This document shows positions 1-10,760 of a stretch of DNA of 64,000 bases, one piece after another. A program made the position numbers and the translations under genes. The notes under the pieces are model-generated. The model did not search any database and was not told the DNA's origin. It saw only the letters and a list, made by a program, of their open reading frames with translations. How positions within the stretch are numbered: the stretch's first letter is position 1; each line of letters opens with the position of its first letter. The stretch spans positions 4,526,706-4,590,705 of the forward strand of contig JABAKD010000021.1 in NCBI GenBank assembly GCA_012845835.1, given 5' to 3'. The stretch is from Undaria pinnatifida (Eukaryota; Sar; Phaeophyceae; Laminariales; Alariaceae).

Positions 1-3000
1 ATCGCGGAAAGGCCTCCTGTTGTTGCAGACCCTGTCCCAACTTTGTTGGATGTTTGTGTTGAGACTCCAGTATTCTTTTCCACGACGGAAGGGACGAGTT
101 GGGAAGTTATACCGAGCGTGTGCCCTATAAATAGTCGAGACGCGGGGTTGCTTCACCGTAACCCACGCCCTGCTACCGATCAGGGTAACGGTCTGGATTT
201 GGCAACGACTACATCAAAACGACCTCCTCTTAGTACTGTTGTGGACTTTCCCACCACCTCATTGGAGGTTTGCGTTCCCCTGGTTTACTTTGACGCTGCA
301 GAAGATGCCACCGGTTCGTGGGAGGTTTGCGCTGTTCAGGACAAGGATACCACGACAACGGGCGATGGAAACCGAGTAGTGTCACCTAGATTGAGCCCCA
401 TCCAAAACGGGAAGACATTCGGCTTGAGCCCCGGTCAAGACAAGGAGGCGCCAAGCTTGAGCTTCGTTCTAGACGGAGGATCGTCGATGTTGAGCACGTT
501 GGAGGTGAACAATCCTGTAGGTCACGTCGCGGCGGGAGAGGACACTACCACCTCCGTCGAGGATTATTTTGCTTCGGCCGATCTTGGTGTGACGGGGGGC
601 ACCGGCACATCGTTAGACGTTTGTGTTGCTCCTGGTGGTATTGCGACGATGGAGGGGGGAAACTGGGTTGTAGCACCCAACTTGAGTCGCCGTCAAGACG
701 AGGGGTTGTCTCTTCTCAACGTACCTCCTGCTACAGATCAGCAAGACGACCGGAAGCTGTTGACGACAAACGTGGAGACACCTCCTGCTATCATGGACCC
801 TACCAGCTTGTTGGAAGATTACGTTGTCGCGGAGTCGGGTACCGTGGAAGGCGACACACACGGGGATATAACGCCTACCGTGAGTCCCGGCGGAAATGAG
901 CGAGCGTCCAGTCAAGACTACGGGTCACCTCTCCGCAACCCACCACCTCCTGCGGATCGGAGTGATGGTCAGGGTGTGTTGACGACAATCGCGGAAAGGC
1001 CTCCTGTTGTTGCAGACCCTGTCCCAACTTTGTTGGATGTTTGTGTTGCTCCAGTATACTTTTCCACGACGGAAGGGACGAGTTGGGAAGTTATACCGAG
1101 CGTGTGCCCTATAAATAGTCGAGACGAGGGGTTGCTTCACCGTAACCCACGCCCTGCTACCGATCAGGGTAACGGTCTGGATTTGGCAACGACTACATCA
1201 AAACGACCTCCTCTTAGTACTGTTGTGGACTTTCCCACCACCTCATTGGAGGTTTGCGTTCCCCTGGTTTACTTTGACGCTGCAGAAGATGCCACCGGTT
1301 CGTGGGAGGTTTGCGCTGTTCAGGACAAGGATACCACGACAACGGGCGATGGAAACCGAGTAGTGTCACCTAGATTGAGCCCCATCCAAAACGGGAAGAC
1401 ATCCGGCTTGAGCCCCGGTCAAGACAAGGAGGCGCCAAGCTTGAGCTTCGTTCTAGACGGAGGATCGTCGATCTTGAGCACGTTGGAGGTGAACAATCCT
1501 GTAGGTCACGTCGCGGCGGGAGAGGACACTACCACCTCCGTCGAGGATTATTTTGCTTCGGCCGATCTTGGTGTGACGGGGGGCACCGGCACATCGTTAG
1601 ACGTTTGTGTTGCTCCGGGTGGTATTGCGACGATGGAGGGGGGAAACTGGGTTGTAGCACCCAACTTGAGTCGCCGTCGAGACGAGGGGTTGTCTCTCCT
1701 CAACGCACCTTCTGCTTCGGATCAGCAAGACGGCCGGAAGCTGTTGACGACAAACGTGGAGACACCTCCTGCTAACATGGACCCCACCAGCTTGTTCGAG
1801 GATTACGTTGTCGCGGAGTCGGGTACCGTGGAAGGCGACACACACGGGGATATAACGCCTACCGTGAGTCCCGGCGGAAATGAGCGAGCGTCCAGTCAAG
1901 ACAACGGGTCACCTCTCCGCAACCCACCACCTCCTGCGGATCGGAGTGATGGTCAGGGTGTGTTAACGACCATCGCGGAAAGGCTTCCTGTTGTTGCAGA
2001 CCCTGTCCCAACTTTGTTGGATATTTGTGTTGCTCCAGTATACTTTTCCACGACGGAAGGGACGAGTTGGGAAGTTATACCGAGCGTGTGCCCTATAAAT
2101 AGTCGAGACGCGGGGTTGCTTCACCGTAACCCACGCCCTGCTACCGATCAGGGTAACGGTCTGGATTTGGCAACGACTACATCAAAACGACCTCCTCTTA
2201 GTACTGTTGTAGACTTTCCCACCACCTCATTGGAGGTTTGCGTTCCCCTGGTTTACTTTGACGCTGCAGAAGATGCCACCGGTTCGTGGGAGGTTTGCGC
2301 TGTTCAGGACAAGGATACCACGACAACGGGCGATGGAAACCGAGTAGTGTCACCTAGATTGAGCCCCATCCAAAACGGGAAGACATCCGGCTTGAGCCCC
2401 GGTCAAGACAAGGAGGCGCCAAGCTTGAGCTTCGTTCTAGACGGAGGATCGTCGATGTTGAGCACGTTGGAGGTGAACAATCCTGTAGGTCACGTCGCGG
2501 CGGGAGAGGACACTACCACCTCTGTCGAGGATTATATTGCTCCGGCCGATCTTGGTGTGGAAAAGGGCGCCGGCACATCGTTAGACGTTTGTGTTGCTCC
2601 TGGTGGTATTGCGACGATGGAGGGGGGAAACTGGGTTTTAGCACCCAACTTGAGTCGCCGTCAAGACGAGGGGTTGTCTCTTCTCAACGTACCTCCTGCT
2701 ACAGATCAGCAAGACGACCGGAAGCTGTTGACGACAAACGTGGAGACACCTCCTGCTATCATGGACCCTACCAGCTTGTTGGAAGATTACGTTGTCGCGG
2801 AGTCGGGTACCGTGGAAGGCGACACACACGGGGATATAACGCCTACCGTGAGTCCCGGCGGAAATGAGCGAGCGTCCAGTCAAGACTACGGGTCACCTCT
2901 CCGCAACCCACCACCTCCTGCGGATCGGAGTGATGGTCAGGGTGTGTTGACGACAATCGCGGAAAGGCCTCCTGTTGTTGCAGACCCTGTCCCAACTTTG

Positions 3001-6000
3001 TTGGATGTTTGTGTTGCTCCAGTATACTTTTCCACGACGGAAGGGACGAGTTGGGAAGTTATACCGAGCGTGTGCCCTATAAATAGTCGAGACGAGGGGT
3101 TGCTTCACCGTAACCCACGCCCTGCTACCGATCAGGGTAACGGTCTGGATTTGGCAACGACTACATCAAAACGACCTCCTCTTAGTACTGTTGTGGACTT
3201 TCCCACCACCTCATTGGAGGTTTGCGTTCCCCTGGTTTACTTTGACGCTGCAGAAGATGCCACCGGTTCGTGGGAGGTTTGCGCTGTTCAGGACAAGGAT
3301 ACCACGACAACGGGCGATGGAAACCGAGTAGTGTCACCTAGATTGAGCCCCATCCAAAACGGGAAGACATCCGGCTTGAGCCCCGGTCAAGACAAGGAGG
3401 CGCCAAGCTTGAGCTTCGTTCTAGACGGAGGACCGTCGATCTTGAGCACGTTGGAGGTGAACAATCCTGTAGGTCACGTCGCGGCGGGAGAGGACACTAC
3501 CACCTCCGTCGAGGATTATTTTGCTTCGGCCGATCTTGGTGTGACGGGGGGCACCGGCACATCGTTAGACGTTTGTGTTGCTCCGGGTGGTATTGCGACG
3601 ATGGAGGGGGGAAACTGGGTTGTAGCACCCAACTTGAGTCGCCGTCGAGACGAGGGGTTGTCTCTCCTCAACGCACCTTCTGCTTCGGATCAGCAAGACG
3701 GCCGGAAGCTGTTGACGACAAACGTGGAGACACCTCCTGCTAACATGGACCCCACCAGCTTGTTCGAGGATTACGTTGTCGCGGAGTCGGGTACCGTGGA
3801 AGGCGACACACACGGGGATATAACGCCTACCGTGAGTCCCGGCGGAAATGAGCGAGCGTCCAGTCAAGACTACGGGTCACCTCTCCGCAACCCACCCCCT
3901 CCTGCGGATCAGAGTGATGGTCAGGGTGTGTTAACGACCATCGCGGAAAGGCCTCCTGTTGTCGTAGACCCTGTCCCAACTTTGTTGGATGTTTGTGTTG
4001 AGACTCCAGTATTCTTTTCCACGACGGAAGGGACGAGTTGGGAAGTTATACCGAGCGTGTGCCCTATAAATAGTCGAGATGCGGGGTTGCTTCCCCGTAA
4101 CCCACGCCCTGCTACCGATCAGCGCAACGGTCCGGATTTGGCAACGACTACCACAAACACACCTACTGTTGTTACTGTTGTAGACTTTCCCACCACGTCG
4201 TTGGAGGTTTGCGTTCCTCTGGCTTACGTTGCCGCGGCAGAAGATGCCACCGGTTTGTGGGAGGTTTGCGCTGTTCAGGACAAGGATACCACGACAACGG
4301 GCGATGGAAACCGAGTAGTGTCACCTAGATTGGGCCCCATCGAAAATGGGAAGACATCCGGCTTGAGCCCCGGTGAAGATAAGGAGGCGCCAAGCTTGAG
4401 CTTCGTTCTAGACGGAGGACCGTCGATCTTGAGCCCGTTGGAGGTGAACAATCCTGTAGGTCACGTCGCGGCGAGAGAGGACACTACCACCTCCGTCGAG
4501 GATTATATTTCTCCGGCCGATCTTGGTGTGAAGGGGAGCACCGGCACATCATTAGACGTTTGTGTTGCTCCTGGTGGAGTTGTGACGATGGAGGGGGGAA
4601 ACTGGGTTGTAGCACCCAACTTGAGTCGCCGTCGAGACGAGGGGTTGTCTCTCCTCAACGCACATTCTGCTTCGGATCAGCAAGACGACCGGAAGCTGTT
4701 GACGACAAACGTGGAGACACCTCCTGCTAACATGGACCCTACCAGCTTGTTGGAGGATTACGTTGTTGCGGAGTCAGGTACCGTGGAAGGCGACACACAC
4801 GGGGATATAACGCCTACCGTGAGTCCCGGCGGAAATGAGCGAGCGTCCAGTGAAGACTACGGGTCACCTCTCCGCAACCCACCCCCTCCTGCGGATCAGA
4901 GTGATGGTCAGGGTGTGTTGACGACCATCGCGGAAAGGCCTCCTGTTGTCGTAGACCCTGTCCCAACTTTGTTGGATGTTTGTGTTGAGACTCCAGTATT
5001 CTTTTCCACGACGGAAGGGACGAGTTGGGAAGTTATACCGAGCGTGTGCCCTATAAATAGTCGAGATGCGGGGTTGCTTCCCCGTAACCCACGCCCTGCT
5101 ACCGATCAGCGCAACGGTCCGGATTTGGCAACGACTACCACAAACACACCTACTGTTGTTACTGTTGTGGACTTTCCCACCACGTCGTTGGAGGTTTGCG
5201 TTCCTCTGGCTTACGTTGCCGCGGCAGAAGATGCCACCGGTTCGTGGGAGGTTTGCGCTGTTCAGGAAAAGGATACCACGACAACGGGCGATGGAAACCG
5301 AGTAGTGTCACCTAGATTGGGCCCCATCAAAAATGGGAAAACATCCGGCTTGAGCCCCGGTGAAGATGAGGAGGCGCCAAGCTTGAGCTTCGTTCTAGAC
5401 GGAGGATCGCCGATCTTGAGCCCGTTGGAGGTGAACAATCCTGTAGGTGACGTTGGGCCGGGAGAGGACCCTACCACCTCCGTCGAGGATTATTTTGCTC
5501 CGGCCGATCTTGGTGTGAAAGGGAGCATCGGCACATCATTAGACGTTTGTGTTGCTCCTGGTGGAGTTGTGACGATGGAGGGGGGAAACGGGGTTGTAGC
5601 ACCCAACTTGAGTCGCCGTCGAGACGAGGGGTTGTCTCTCCTCAACGCACATTCTGCTTCGGATCAGCAAGACGACCGGAAGCTGTTGACGACAAACGTG
5701 GAGACACCTCCTGCTATCATGGACCTTACCACTCCCGTGGAGGTTTATGTTGTCGCAGAGTCGGGTACCGTGGAAGGCGACACACACGGGGATATAACGC
5801 CTACCGTGAGTCCCGGCGGAAATGAGCGAGCGTCCAGTCAAGACAACGGGTCACCTCTCCGCAACCCACCCCCTCCTGCGGATCAGAGTGATGGTCAGGG
5901 TGTGTTAACGACCATCGCGGAAAGGCCTCCTGTTGTCGTAGACCCTGTCCCAACTTTGTTGGATGTTTGTGTTGAGACTCCAGTATTCTTTTCCCCGACG

Positions 6001-7900
6001 GAAGGGACGAGTTGGGAAGTAACACTGAGCGTGTGCCCTATAAATAGTCGGGATGCGGGGTTTCTTCCCCGTAACCCACGCCCTGCTACCGATCAGGGCA
6101 ACGGTCCGGATTTGGCAACGACTACTACAAAACCACCTACTGTTGTTACTGTTGTGGACTTTCCCACCACCTCATTGGAGGTTTGCGTTCCTCTGGTTTA
6201 CGTTGCCGCGGCAGAAGATGCCACCGGTTCGTGGGAGGTTTGCGCTGTTCAGGAAAAGGATACCACGACAACGGGCGATGGAAACCGAGTAGTGTCACCT
6301 AGATTGAGCCCCATCGAAAATGGGAAGACATCCGGCTTGAGCCCCGGTCAAGACAAGGAGGCGCCAAGCTTGAGCTTCGTTCTAGACGGAGGATCGTCGA
6401 TCTTGAGCACGTTGGAGGTGAACAATACTGTAGGTGACGTTGCGGCGGGAGAGGACACTACCACCTCCGTCGAGGATTATATTGCTCCGGCCGATCTTGG
6501 TGTGGAAAAGGGCACCGGCACATCGTTAGACGTTTGTGTTGCTCCGGGTGGTATTGCGACGATGGAGGGGGGAAACTGGGTTGTAGCACCCAACTTGAGT
6601 CGCCGTCAAGACGAGGGGTTGTCTCTTCTCAACGTACCTCCTGCTACGGATCAGCCAGACGACCGGAAGCTGTTGACGACAAACGTGGAGACACCTCCTG
6701 CTATCATGGACCCTACCAGCTTGTTGGAGGATTACGTTGTCGCGGAGTCGGGTACCGTGGAAGGCGACACACACGGGGATATAACGCCTATCGTGAGTCC
6801 CGGCGGAAATGAGCGAGCTTCCAGTCAAGACTACGGGTCACCTCTCCGCAACCCACCCCCTCCTGCGGATCGGAGTGATGGTCAGGGTGTGTTGACGACA
6901 ATCGCGGAAAGGCCTCCTGTTGTTGCAGACCCCGTCTTAACTTTGTTGGATGTTTGTGTTGCTCCAGTATACTTTTCCCCGACGGAAGGGACGAGTTGGG
7001 AAGTTATACCGAGCGTGTGCCCTATAAATAGTCGAGATGCGGGGTTGCTTCCCCGTAACCCACGCCCTGCTACCGATCAGCGCAACGGTCCGGATTTGGC
7101 AACGACTAGTACAAAAACACCTACTGTTGTTACTGTTGTGGACTTTCCCACCACGTCGTTGGAGGTTTGCGTCCCTCTGGTTTACGTTGCCGCGGCAGAA
7201 GATGCCACCGGTTCGTGGGAGGTTTGCGCTGTTCAGGACAAGGATACCACGACAACAGGCGATGGAAACCGAGTAGTGTCACCTAGATTGGGCCCCATCG
7301 AAAACGGGAAGACATCCGGCTTGAGCCCCGGTGAAGATAAGGAGGTGCCAAGCTTGAACTTCGTTCTAGACGGGGGATCGTCGATCTTGAGCACGTTGGA
7401 GGTGAACAATCCTGTAGGTGACGTTGCGGCGGGAGAGGACACTACCACGTCCGTCGAGGATTATATTTCTCCGGCCGATCTTGGTGTGAAGGGGAGCACC
7501 GGCACATCATTAGACGTTTGTGTTGCTCCGGGTGGTATTGCGACGACGGAAGGGGGAAACTGGGTTGTAGCACCCAACTTGAGTCGCCGTCAAGACGACA
7601 GGTTGTCTCTTCTCAACGTACCTCCTGCTACGGATCATCAAGACGACCGGAAGCTGTTGACGACAAACGTGGAGACACCTCCTGCTATCATGGACCCTAC
7701 CAGCTTGTGGGAGGATTACGTTGTCGCGGAGGAGGATACCTCCGAAGGGGATACACACGGGGGTGTAACGCCTACCGTGAGTCCCGGTGGAAGTGAGCGA
7801 GCGTCCAGTCAAGACTACGGGTCACCTCTCCGCAACCCACCCCCTCCTGCGGATCGGGCCGATGATCGAGTTGTAGCAACGGCAACGACGAAGACGCTTC
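1..7900 (+). repeat. 984/987-bp in-frame higher-order tandem repeat, about 8 copies
   Basis: The anchor TGCCCTATAAATAG recurs at 121, 1105, 2089, 3073, 4060, 5047, 6034 and 7018, giving spacings of 984, 984, 984, 987, 987, 987 and 984. The 3-bp difference is one codon (ETPVFF versus APVYF next to the LLDVCV motif), so frame is kept. Each unit holds about four and a half related monomers of 72-73 codons. Copies 1 and 3 and copies 2 and 4 match best, so the left part carries a 1968-bp dimer duplication. Copies 5-8 are older variants. Confidence 0.9.
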
Positions 7901-9507
7901 CTGTTGTTGTGGACCCTGCCTTCTCGTCACAGGTCTACGGCCATCCAATTCAGGAAGCTGCCACGATAACTCGTGGAGTAGCGCACGGCGTGCGCCCTGG
8001 TCAAGATGGCGGAGCTACCAGTTCAAGATCCGGTCAAGACGAGGAAAGCCTTCCCCTTAAGCCGTATCTTGCGTTGTTCCAGGGCGACGGTCATCGAAAT
8101 ACAGGATCGGCAACATCACATACACCTGCTGCTGTTGTTGACCCTTTCCCCACGTCGTCAGATGTTTGCGTTGTTCCGGATGGTATTCCGCCAAAGGAGG
8201 GGGGAAACTGGGTATTAGCACCCAACGTGAGTGGCCGTGAAGACGAGGGGTTGCCTCTCCCTACCCCACCCCCTGCTGTGGGTCGGGGCGACGGCTTGGG
8301 TGTGACAACGACAAAAGTGGAGACACCTCCTTCTATTTTGGACCCTATCAGCTCGTTGGAGGTTTATGATGCGGTGGAGGGGGATACCGCAAAATGGAAT
8401 ACACACAGAGAAGTAGTACCCACCTTGGGCCCCGTTCGAGATGAAGGGGCGCCCAGCCAAGCCGAGAGGTCACCTCTTCTTAACCCACTTCCTGTTGCGG
8501 ATCAGGGCGACGGTCGAGGTGTGGTAACGACAAGGACGAAGACGCCTCCTGTTGTTGTGGACCCTGCCATCTTGTTAGAGGCTTACGTTCCTTCGGTTCA
8601 GGAAGCTGCCACAACGATTCGTGTAGTAACCCCCAGCATGAGCCTTGGTCAAGATGAGGGAGCTGCCAGTTCAAGCCTCGGTCAAGACGAGGGAGGGGTT
8701 CTCCCTAAGCCACGATTTGCCTTGGACCAAGGCGACGGTCGTCGAGAGACAGCAGCAATGCCTGTTGATGTCGACCAAACTTTGGGCTTCATTCAAGATG
8801 GGAGGGAGAGGGTGGATTCGTGTGGTCTTGAGCAATTTGAGACAGTTCTTGAGGCTGTCCTCCATCAGCAACGTGACGAAGATGGGGGGACGGCTTTCCT
8901 TCAGCCGTTTTCCGGTACGAAACCGGACCGAGGCGGCGGCGGTCGAGATGCAAGAGGGACAACATTGCAGACATCTACTGTCGCGGCGACCGAGGCCGAT
9001 GGGTCGGAATCTAGGCATCCTGACGCTGTCGTGTCTAAATCGTCCGGACAACGCGTGGTGGCGATAGGGAACGACGTAGAGTCAGACATACCTGCTGACT
9101 TTAGGGTGCCTGAAGAACGATTAGATGCCCCCGGTCGGCAGCAAGCCTCGGTGACCGCAGCTGATGTGTCTGCCTCGGTGACCACGGCCGATATGTCTAC
9201 CGGCTTTTGGTCCCCGAACGCTGTCGAGTCTAAACCGTCAGAGTATCCCATGGAGCCAGGGGGCGTTGTGTCCGACGCACCTACCGTGCTCATAGTACTG
9301 GTGGCGATGCTGTGGGTCTTAACCGCAACCATGTGTGTGGTGTGCTTCGCGGAGACTTTAGAGAGGAGACATGTCGTGGAGCGTCGTCAGCTTAGGCCCG
9401 AACCGCCCGACGAGGGAGACCAGGCAAGTGCAAGTGTCGAATCATGTTGCTGTATGGGACACCAAACAAAAAACATAAAACCGACGCAGGCTAGATTTCT
9501 TGTTTGA
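1..9507 (+). CDS. Giant tandem-repeat surface-type protein, 3' part, single-pass membrane
   Basis: The frame is open from the first base to the stop at 9507, giving 3168 residues, so the 5' end lies outside the window. There is no internal intron. About 2600 residues are eight near-identical 328/329-residue units rich in Thr, Ser, Pro, Asp and Val, with recurring motifs LLDVCV, SLEVCV, EGGNWVVAPNLS and TTIAERPP. More divergent modules follow (7905-8790), then a linker and one hydrophobic segment encoded at about 9284-9350 (core LIVLVAMLWVL), a CVVC motif at its edge and a charged tail of about 45 residues containing SCCC. The layout suggests a long extracellular stalk anchored by its C-terminus, possibly O-glycosylated or wall-associated. 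That is inference; I recognise no named family. No catalytic motif is visible. Shadow ORFs on both strands inside it only reflect the repeat. Confidence 0.85.
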   Translation: MAERPPVVADPVPTLLDVCVETPVFFSTTEGTSWEVIPSVCPINSRDAGLLHRNPRPATDQGNGLDLATTTSKRPPLSTVVDFPTTSLEVCVPLVYFDAAEDATGSWEVCAVQDKDTTTTGDGNRVVSPRLSPIQNGKTFGLSPGQDKEAPSLSFVLDGGSSMLSTLEVNNPVGHVAAGEDTTTSVEDYFASADLGVTGGTGTSLDVCVAPGGIATMEGGNWVVAPNLSRRQDEGLSLLNVPPATDQQDDRKLLTTNVETPPAIMDPTSLLEDYVVAESGTVEGDTHGDITPTVSPGGNERASSQDYGSPLRNPPPPADRSDGQGVLTTIAERPPVVADPVPTLLDVCVAPVYFSTTEGTSWEVIPSVCPINSRDEGLLHRNPRPATDQGNGLDLATTTSKRPPLSTVVDFPTTSLEVCVPLVYFDAAEDATGSWEVCAVQDKDTTTTGDGNRVVSPRLSPIQNGKTSGLSPGQDKEAPSLSFVLDGGSSILSTLEVNNPVGHVAAGEDTTTSVEDYFASADLGVTGGTGTSLDVCVAPGGIATMEGGNWVVAPNLSRRRDEGLSLLNAPSASDQQDGRKLLTTNVETPPANMDPTSLFEDYVVAESGTVEGDTHGDITPTVSPGGNERASSQDNGSPLRNPPPPADRSDGQGVLTTIAERLPVVADPVPTLLDICVAPVYFSTTEGTSWEVIPSVCPINSRDAGLLHRNPRPATDQGNGLDLATTTSKRPPLSTVVDFPTTSLEVCVPLVYFDAAEDATGSWEVCAVQDKDTTTTGDGNRVVSPRLSPIQNGKTSGLSPGQDKEAPSLSFVLDGGSSMLSTLEVNNPVGHVAAGEDTTTSVEDYIAPADLGVEKGAGTSLDVCVAPGGIATMEGGNWVLAPNLSRRQDEGLSLLNVPPATDQQDDRKLLTTNVETPPAIMDPTSLLEDYVVAESGTVEGDTHGDITPTVSPGGNERASSQDYGSPLRNPPPPADRSDGQGVLTTIAERPPVVADPVPTLLDVCVAPVYFSTTEGTSWEVIPSVCPINSRDEGLLHRNPRPATDQGNGLDLATTTSKRPPLSTVVDFPTTSLEVCVPLVYFDAAEDATGSWEVCAVQDKDTTTTGDGNRVVSPRLSPIQNGKTSGLSPGQDKEAPSLSFVLDGGPSILSTLEVNNPVGHVAAGEDTTTSVEDYFASADLGVTGGTGTSLDVCVAPGGIATMEGGNWVVAPNLSRRRDEGLSLLNAPSASDQQDGRKLLTTNVETPPANMDPTSLFEDYVVAESGTVEGDTHGDITPTVSPGGNERASSQDYGSPLRNPPPPADQSDGQGVLTTIAERPPVVVDPVPTLLDVCVETPVFFSTTEGTSWEVIPSVCPINSRDAGLLPRNPRPATDQRNGPDLATTTTNTPTVVTVVDFPTTSLEVCVPLAYVAAAEDATGLWEVCAVQDKDTTTTGDGNRVVSPRLGPIENGKTSGLSPGEDKEAPSLSFVLDGGPSILSPLEVNNPVGHVAAREDTTTSVEDYISPADLGVKGSTGTSLDVCVAPGGVVTMEGGNWVVAPNLSRRRDEGLSLLNAHSASDQQDDRKLLTTNVETPPANMDPTSLLEDYVVAESGTVEGDTHGDITPTVSPGGNERASSEDYGSPLRNPPPPADQSDGQGVLTTIAERPPVVVDPVPTLLDVCVETPVFFSTTEGTSWEVIPSVCPINSRDAGLLPRNPRPATDQRNGPDLATTTTNTPTVVTVVDFPTTSLEVCVPLAYVAAAEDATGSWEVCAVQEKDTTTTGDGNRVVSPRLGPIKNGKTSGLSPGEDEEAPSLSFVLDGGSPILSPLEVNNPVGDVGPGEDPTTSVEDYFAPADLGVKGSIGTSLDVCVAPGGVVTMEGGNGVVAPNLSRRRDEGLSLLNAHSASDQQDDRKLLTTNVETPPAIMDLTTPVEVYVVAESGTVEGDTHGDITPTVSPGGNERASSQDNGSPLRNPPPPADQSDGQGVLTTIAERPPVVVDPVPTLLDVCVETPVFFSPTEGTSWEVTLSVCPINSRDAGFLPRNPRPATDQGNGPDLATTTTKPPTVVTVVDFPTTSLEVCVPLVYVAAAEDATGSWEVCAVQEKDTTTTGDGNRVVSPRLSPIENGKTSGLSPGQDKEAPSLSFVLDGGSSILSTLEVNNTVGDVAAGEDTTTSVEDYIAPADLGVEKGTGTSLDVCVAPGGIATMEGGNWVVAPNLSRRQDEGLSLLNVPPATDQPDDRKLLTTNVETPPAIMDPTSLLEDYVVAESGTVEGDTHGDITPIVSPGGNERASSQDYGSPLRNPPPPADRSDGQGVLTTIAERPPVVADPVLTLLDVCVAPVYFSPTEGTSWEVIPSVCPINSRDAGLLPRNPRPATDQRNGPDLATTSTKTPTVVTVVDFPTTSLEVCVPLVYVAAAEDATGSWEVCAVQDKDTTTTGDGNRVVSPRLGPIENGKTSGLSPGEDKEVPSLNFVLDGGSSILSTLEVNNPVGDVAAGEDTTTSVEDYISPADLGVKGSTGTSLDVCVAPGGIATTEGGNWVVAPNLSRRQDDRLSLLNVPPATDHQDDRKLLTTNVETPPAIMDPTSLWEDYVVAEEDTSEGDTHGGVTPTVSPGGSERASSQDYGSPLRNPPPPADRADDRVVATATTKTLPVVVDPAFSSQVYGHPIQEAATITRGVAHGVRPGQDGGATSSRSGQDEESLPLKPYLALFQGDGHRNTGSATSHTPAAVVDPFPTSSDVCVVPDGIPPKEGGNWVLAPNVSGREDEGLPLPTPPPAVGRGDGLGVTTTKVETPPSILDPISSLEVYDAVEGDTAKWNTHREVVPTLGPVRDEGAPSQAERSPLLNPLPVADQGDGRGVVTTRTKTPPVVVDPAILLEAYVPSVQEAATTIRVVTPSMSLGQDEGAASSSLGQDEGGVLPKPRFALDQGDGRRETAAMPVDVDQTLGFIQDGRERVDSCGLEQFETVLEAVLHQQRDEDGGTAFLQPFSGTKPDRGGGGRDARGTTLQTSTVAATEADGSESRHPDAVVSKSSGQRVVAIGNDVESDIPADFRVPEERLDAPGRQQASVTAADVSASVTTADMSTGFWSPNAVESKPSEYPMEPGGVVSDAPTVLIVLVAMLWVLTATMCVVCFAETLERRHVVERRQLRPEPPDEGDQASASVESCCCMGHQTKNIKPTQARFLV
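7905..8790 (+). repeat. Divergent single monomers flanking the array
   Basis: After the last full unit the coding sequence continues with three to four diverged modules of about 67-75 codons. They start at VDPAF, VDPFP, LDPIS and VDPAI and keep the GQDEG, EGGNW and GDGRG signatures. They look like unamplified relics of the ancestral monomer, still in frame with the protein. Confidence 0.7.
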
Positions 9508-9544
9508 ACGAGGGTGCGGCCTACACTATCTGCGGAATAGCGAA

Positions 9545-9600
9545 CCCCGATTTCCGGCTACCTTGTTTCTTCGTAGGTGTTAGGTACTGTACATAGCACT
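9545..9600 (+). repeat. Dispersed family D, partial copy behind the stop codon
   Basis: The core ACCTTGTTTCTTCGTAGG followed by TACTGTAC resembles copies at 15.7, 23.1, 30.0, 35.2 and 35.8 kb. It lies in the probable 3' UTR of the giant repeat protein. Confidence 0.45.
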
Positions 9601-10104
9601 CGAACCTAAAGTAAACGTCTATTGAACTGAAAACATGAACTCACATACGTTTGGGTATATGTTGCCACAACTGATTTTGTGCGCGTTGTTCGGCCTGCGA
9701 ACATTGCCCTCCTAACAAACTCACGAATGACAGCCAGTCTCAAGCATCCCTTTGAACCCATTATTTTTTTGCTTTTCGTGGGGATTACACCATTGCTGCG
9801 ATGGTGTCCTGAGTATGATCGTATGAGCCCGGACTTGGCAGTTCGGACTACGGTAGCCATAAACTACGACGCATGCCTTGATGAGGGCGCGCCAATTTTT
9901 TCTGAGGCGCTCCGCACATGACAAACTCTGTACATCACCCACAATGCTGACTGTGAGGAGAAATGTGCGCTCAACTCGGCGAACAACCCAATGGCCTAGG
10001 CAAATCCCGAAAACGCTTTAACACACGAATGACATTCCATGGATATTGGGAAATTCCTCGGGTGAGGAAGCCCGTCAGCCGAAATCACCGTGTTCAGAAG
10101 TGCT

Positions 10105-10240
10105 ACAGAAGCGGTGCCTCTACAGTGCAGGTATGTGCCAGCCGGAAAGTACCGGCACTATGGCGTCAACCGGCACTATTCCGCACAATGCCGCTACTTG
10201 ATCCAGAGGTAGCACTTTTTCTGGATCGGCTTCTGAAGGG
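10105..10240 (+). repeat. Dispersed family B (ACCGGCACTA), copy
   Basis: The stretch reading GTGCCTCTACAGTGCAGG through two ACCGGCACTAT blocks aligns by eye with 17525-17690 and the tandem at 24405-24775. The rest of 9600-10760 holds no gene that I can support. Confidence 0.55.
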
Positions 10241-10329
10241 TGGAGCTCCTTGACCCATAATCGTCAGAAGCAGGCAACTTTTCTTCGTGATTTTCGTTGT
10301 ATACCTTGGCCATAAGACGTTTCATTCGA

Positions 10330-10450
10330 TATGGGTTTTACTTTTCACCAAATCAGTTATTGGGAGAGGTCTTAAGCTCCCAAATTGAGGGGTAGTATTA
10401 AGAAAAAAAGTGGTACACCTCTACCGTAGCACACGTCACTCGTTGTTCCC
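10330..10450 (-). repeat. Dispersed family A, copy
   Basis: The reverse complement of this stretch (CTCAATTTGGGAGCTTAAGACC and so on to ATCGAATG) matches 18570-18670 over roughly 100 bases. It ends with CTACCGTAGCACACGTC, the family's terminal motif, which recurs alone at about 10513. Confidence 0.6.
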
Positions 10451-10760
10451 ATATGTTCCGAACAATTTAACAGGGGCCACAGCGGCAACCGACACTGTAG
10501 CGGGGCCACTGCTGTACCCCTGTCGTAGCACGCGTCTGACCCGCTAAGGATTTGGGGGGGGTGTCATGGCATGAGAAGCAAACGGAAAATTCGGTTGGCA
10601 AATAACGCATCATGCATGATTGGGCCACCAACTCACCTCCCAAAATCGTATTTGAAAGTCGTTCATTAGTGTTCGGCAGCATACCTGTAAAAAATGATTT
10701 GGTTAGTCGCGTGACCTCAACGGTTTTTGCTTCGATTATTTTGCTGCTGTTGTTGTTCAG

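Noticed and set aside
613-9332. Many ORFs of 60-143 codons on both strands inside the giant repeat gene
   Set aside because: They recur at the repeat period in shifted frames and are by-products of the same coding repeat.
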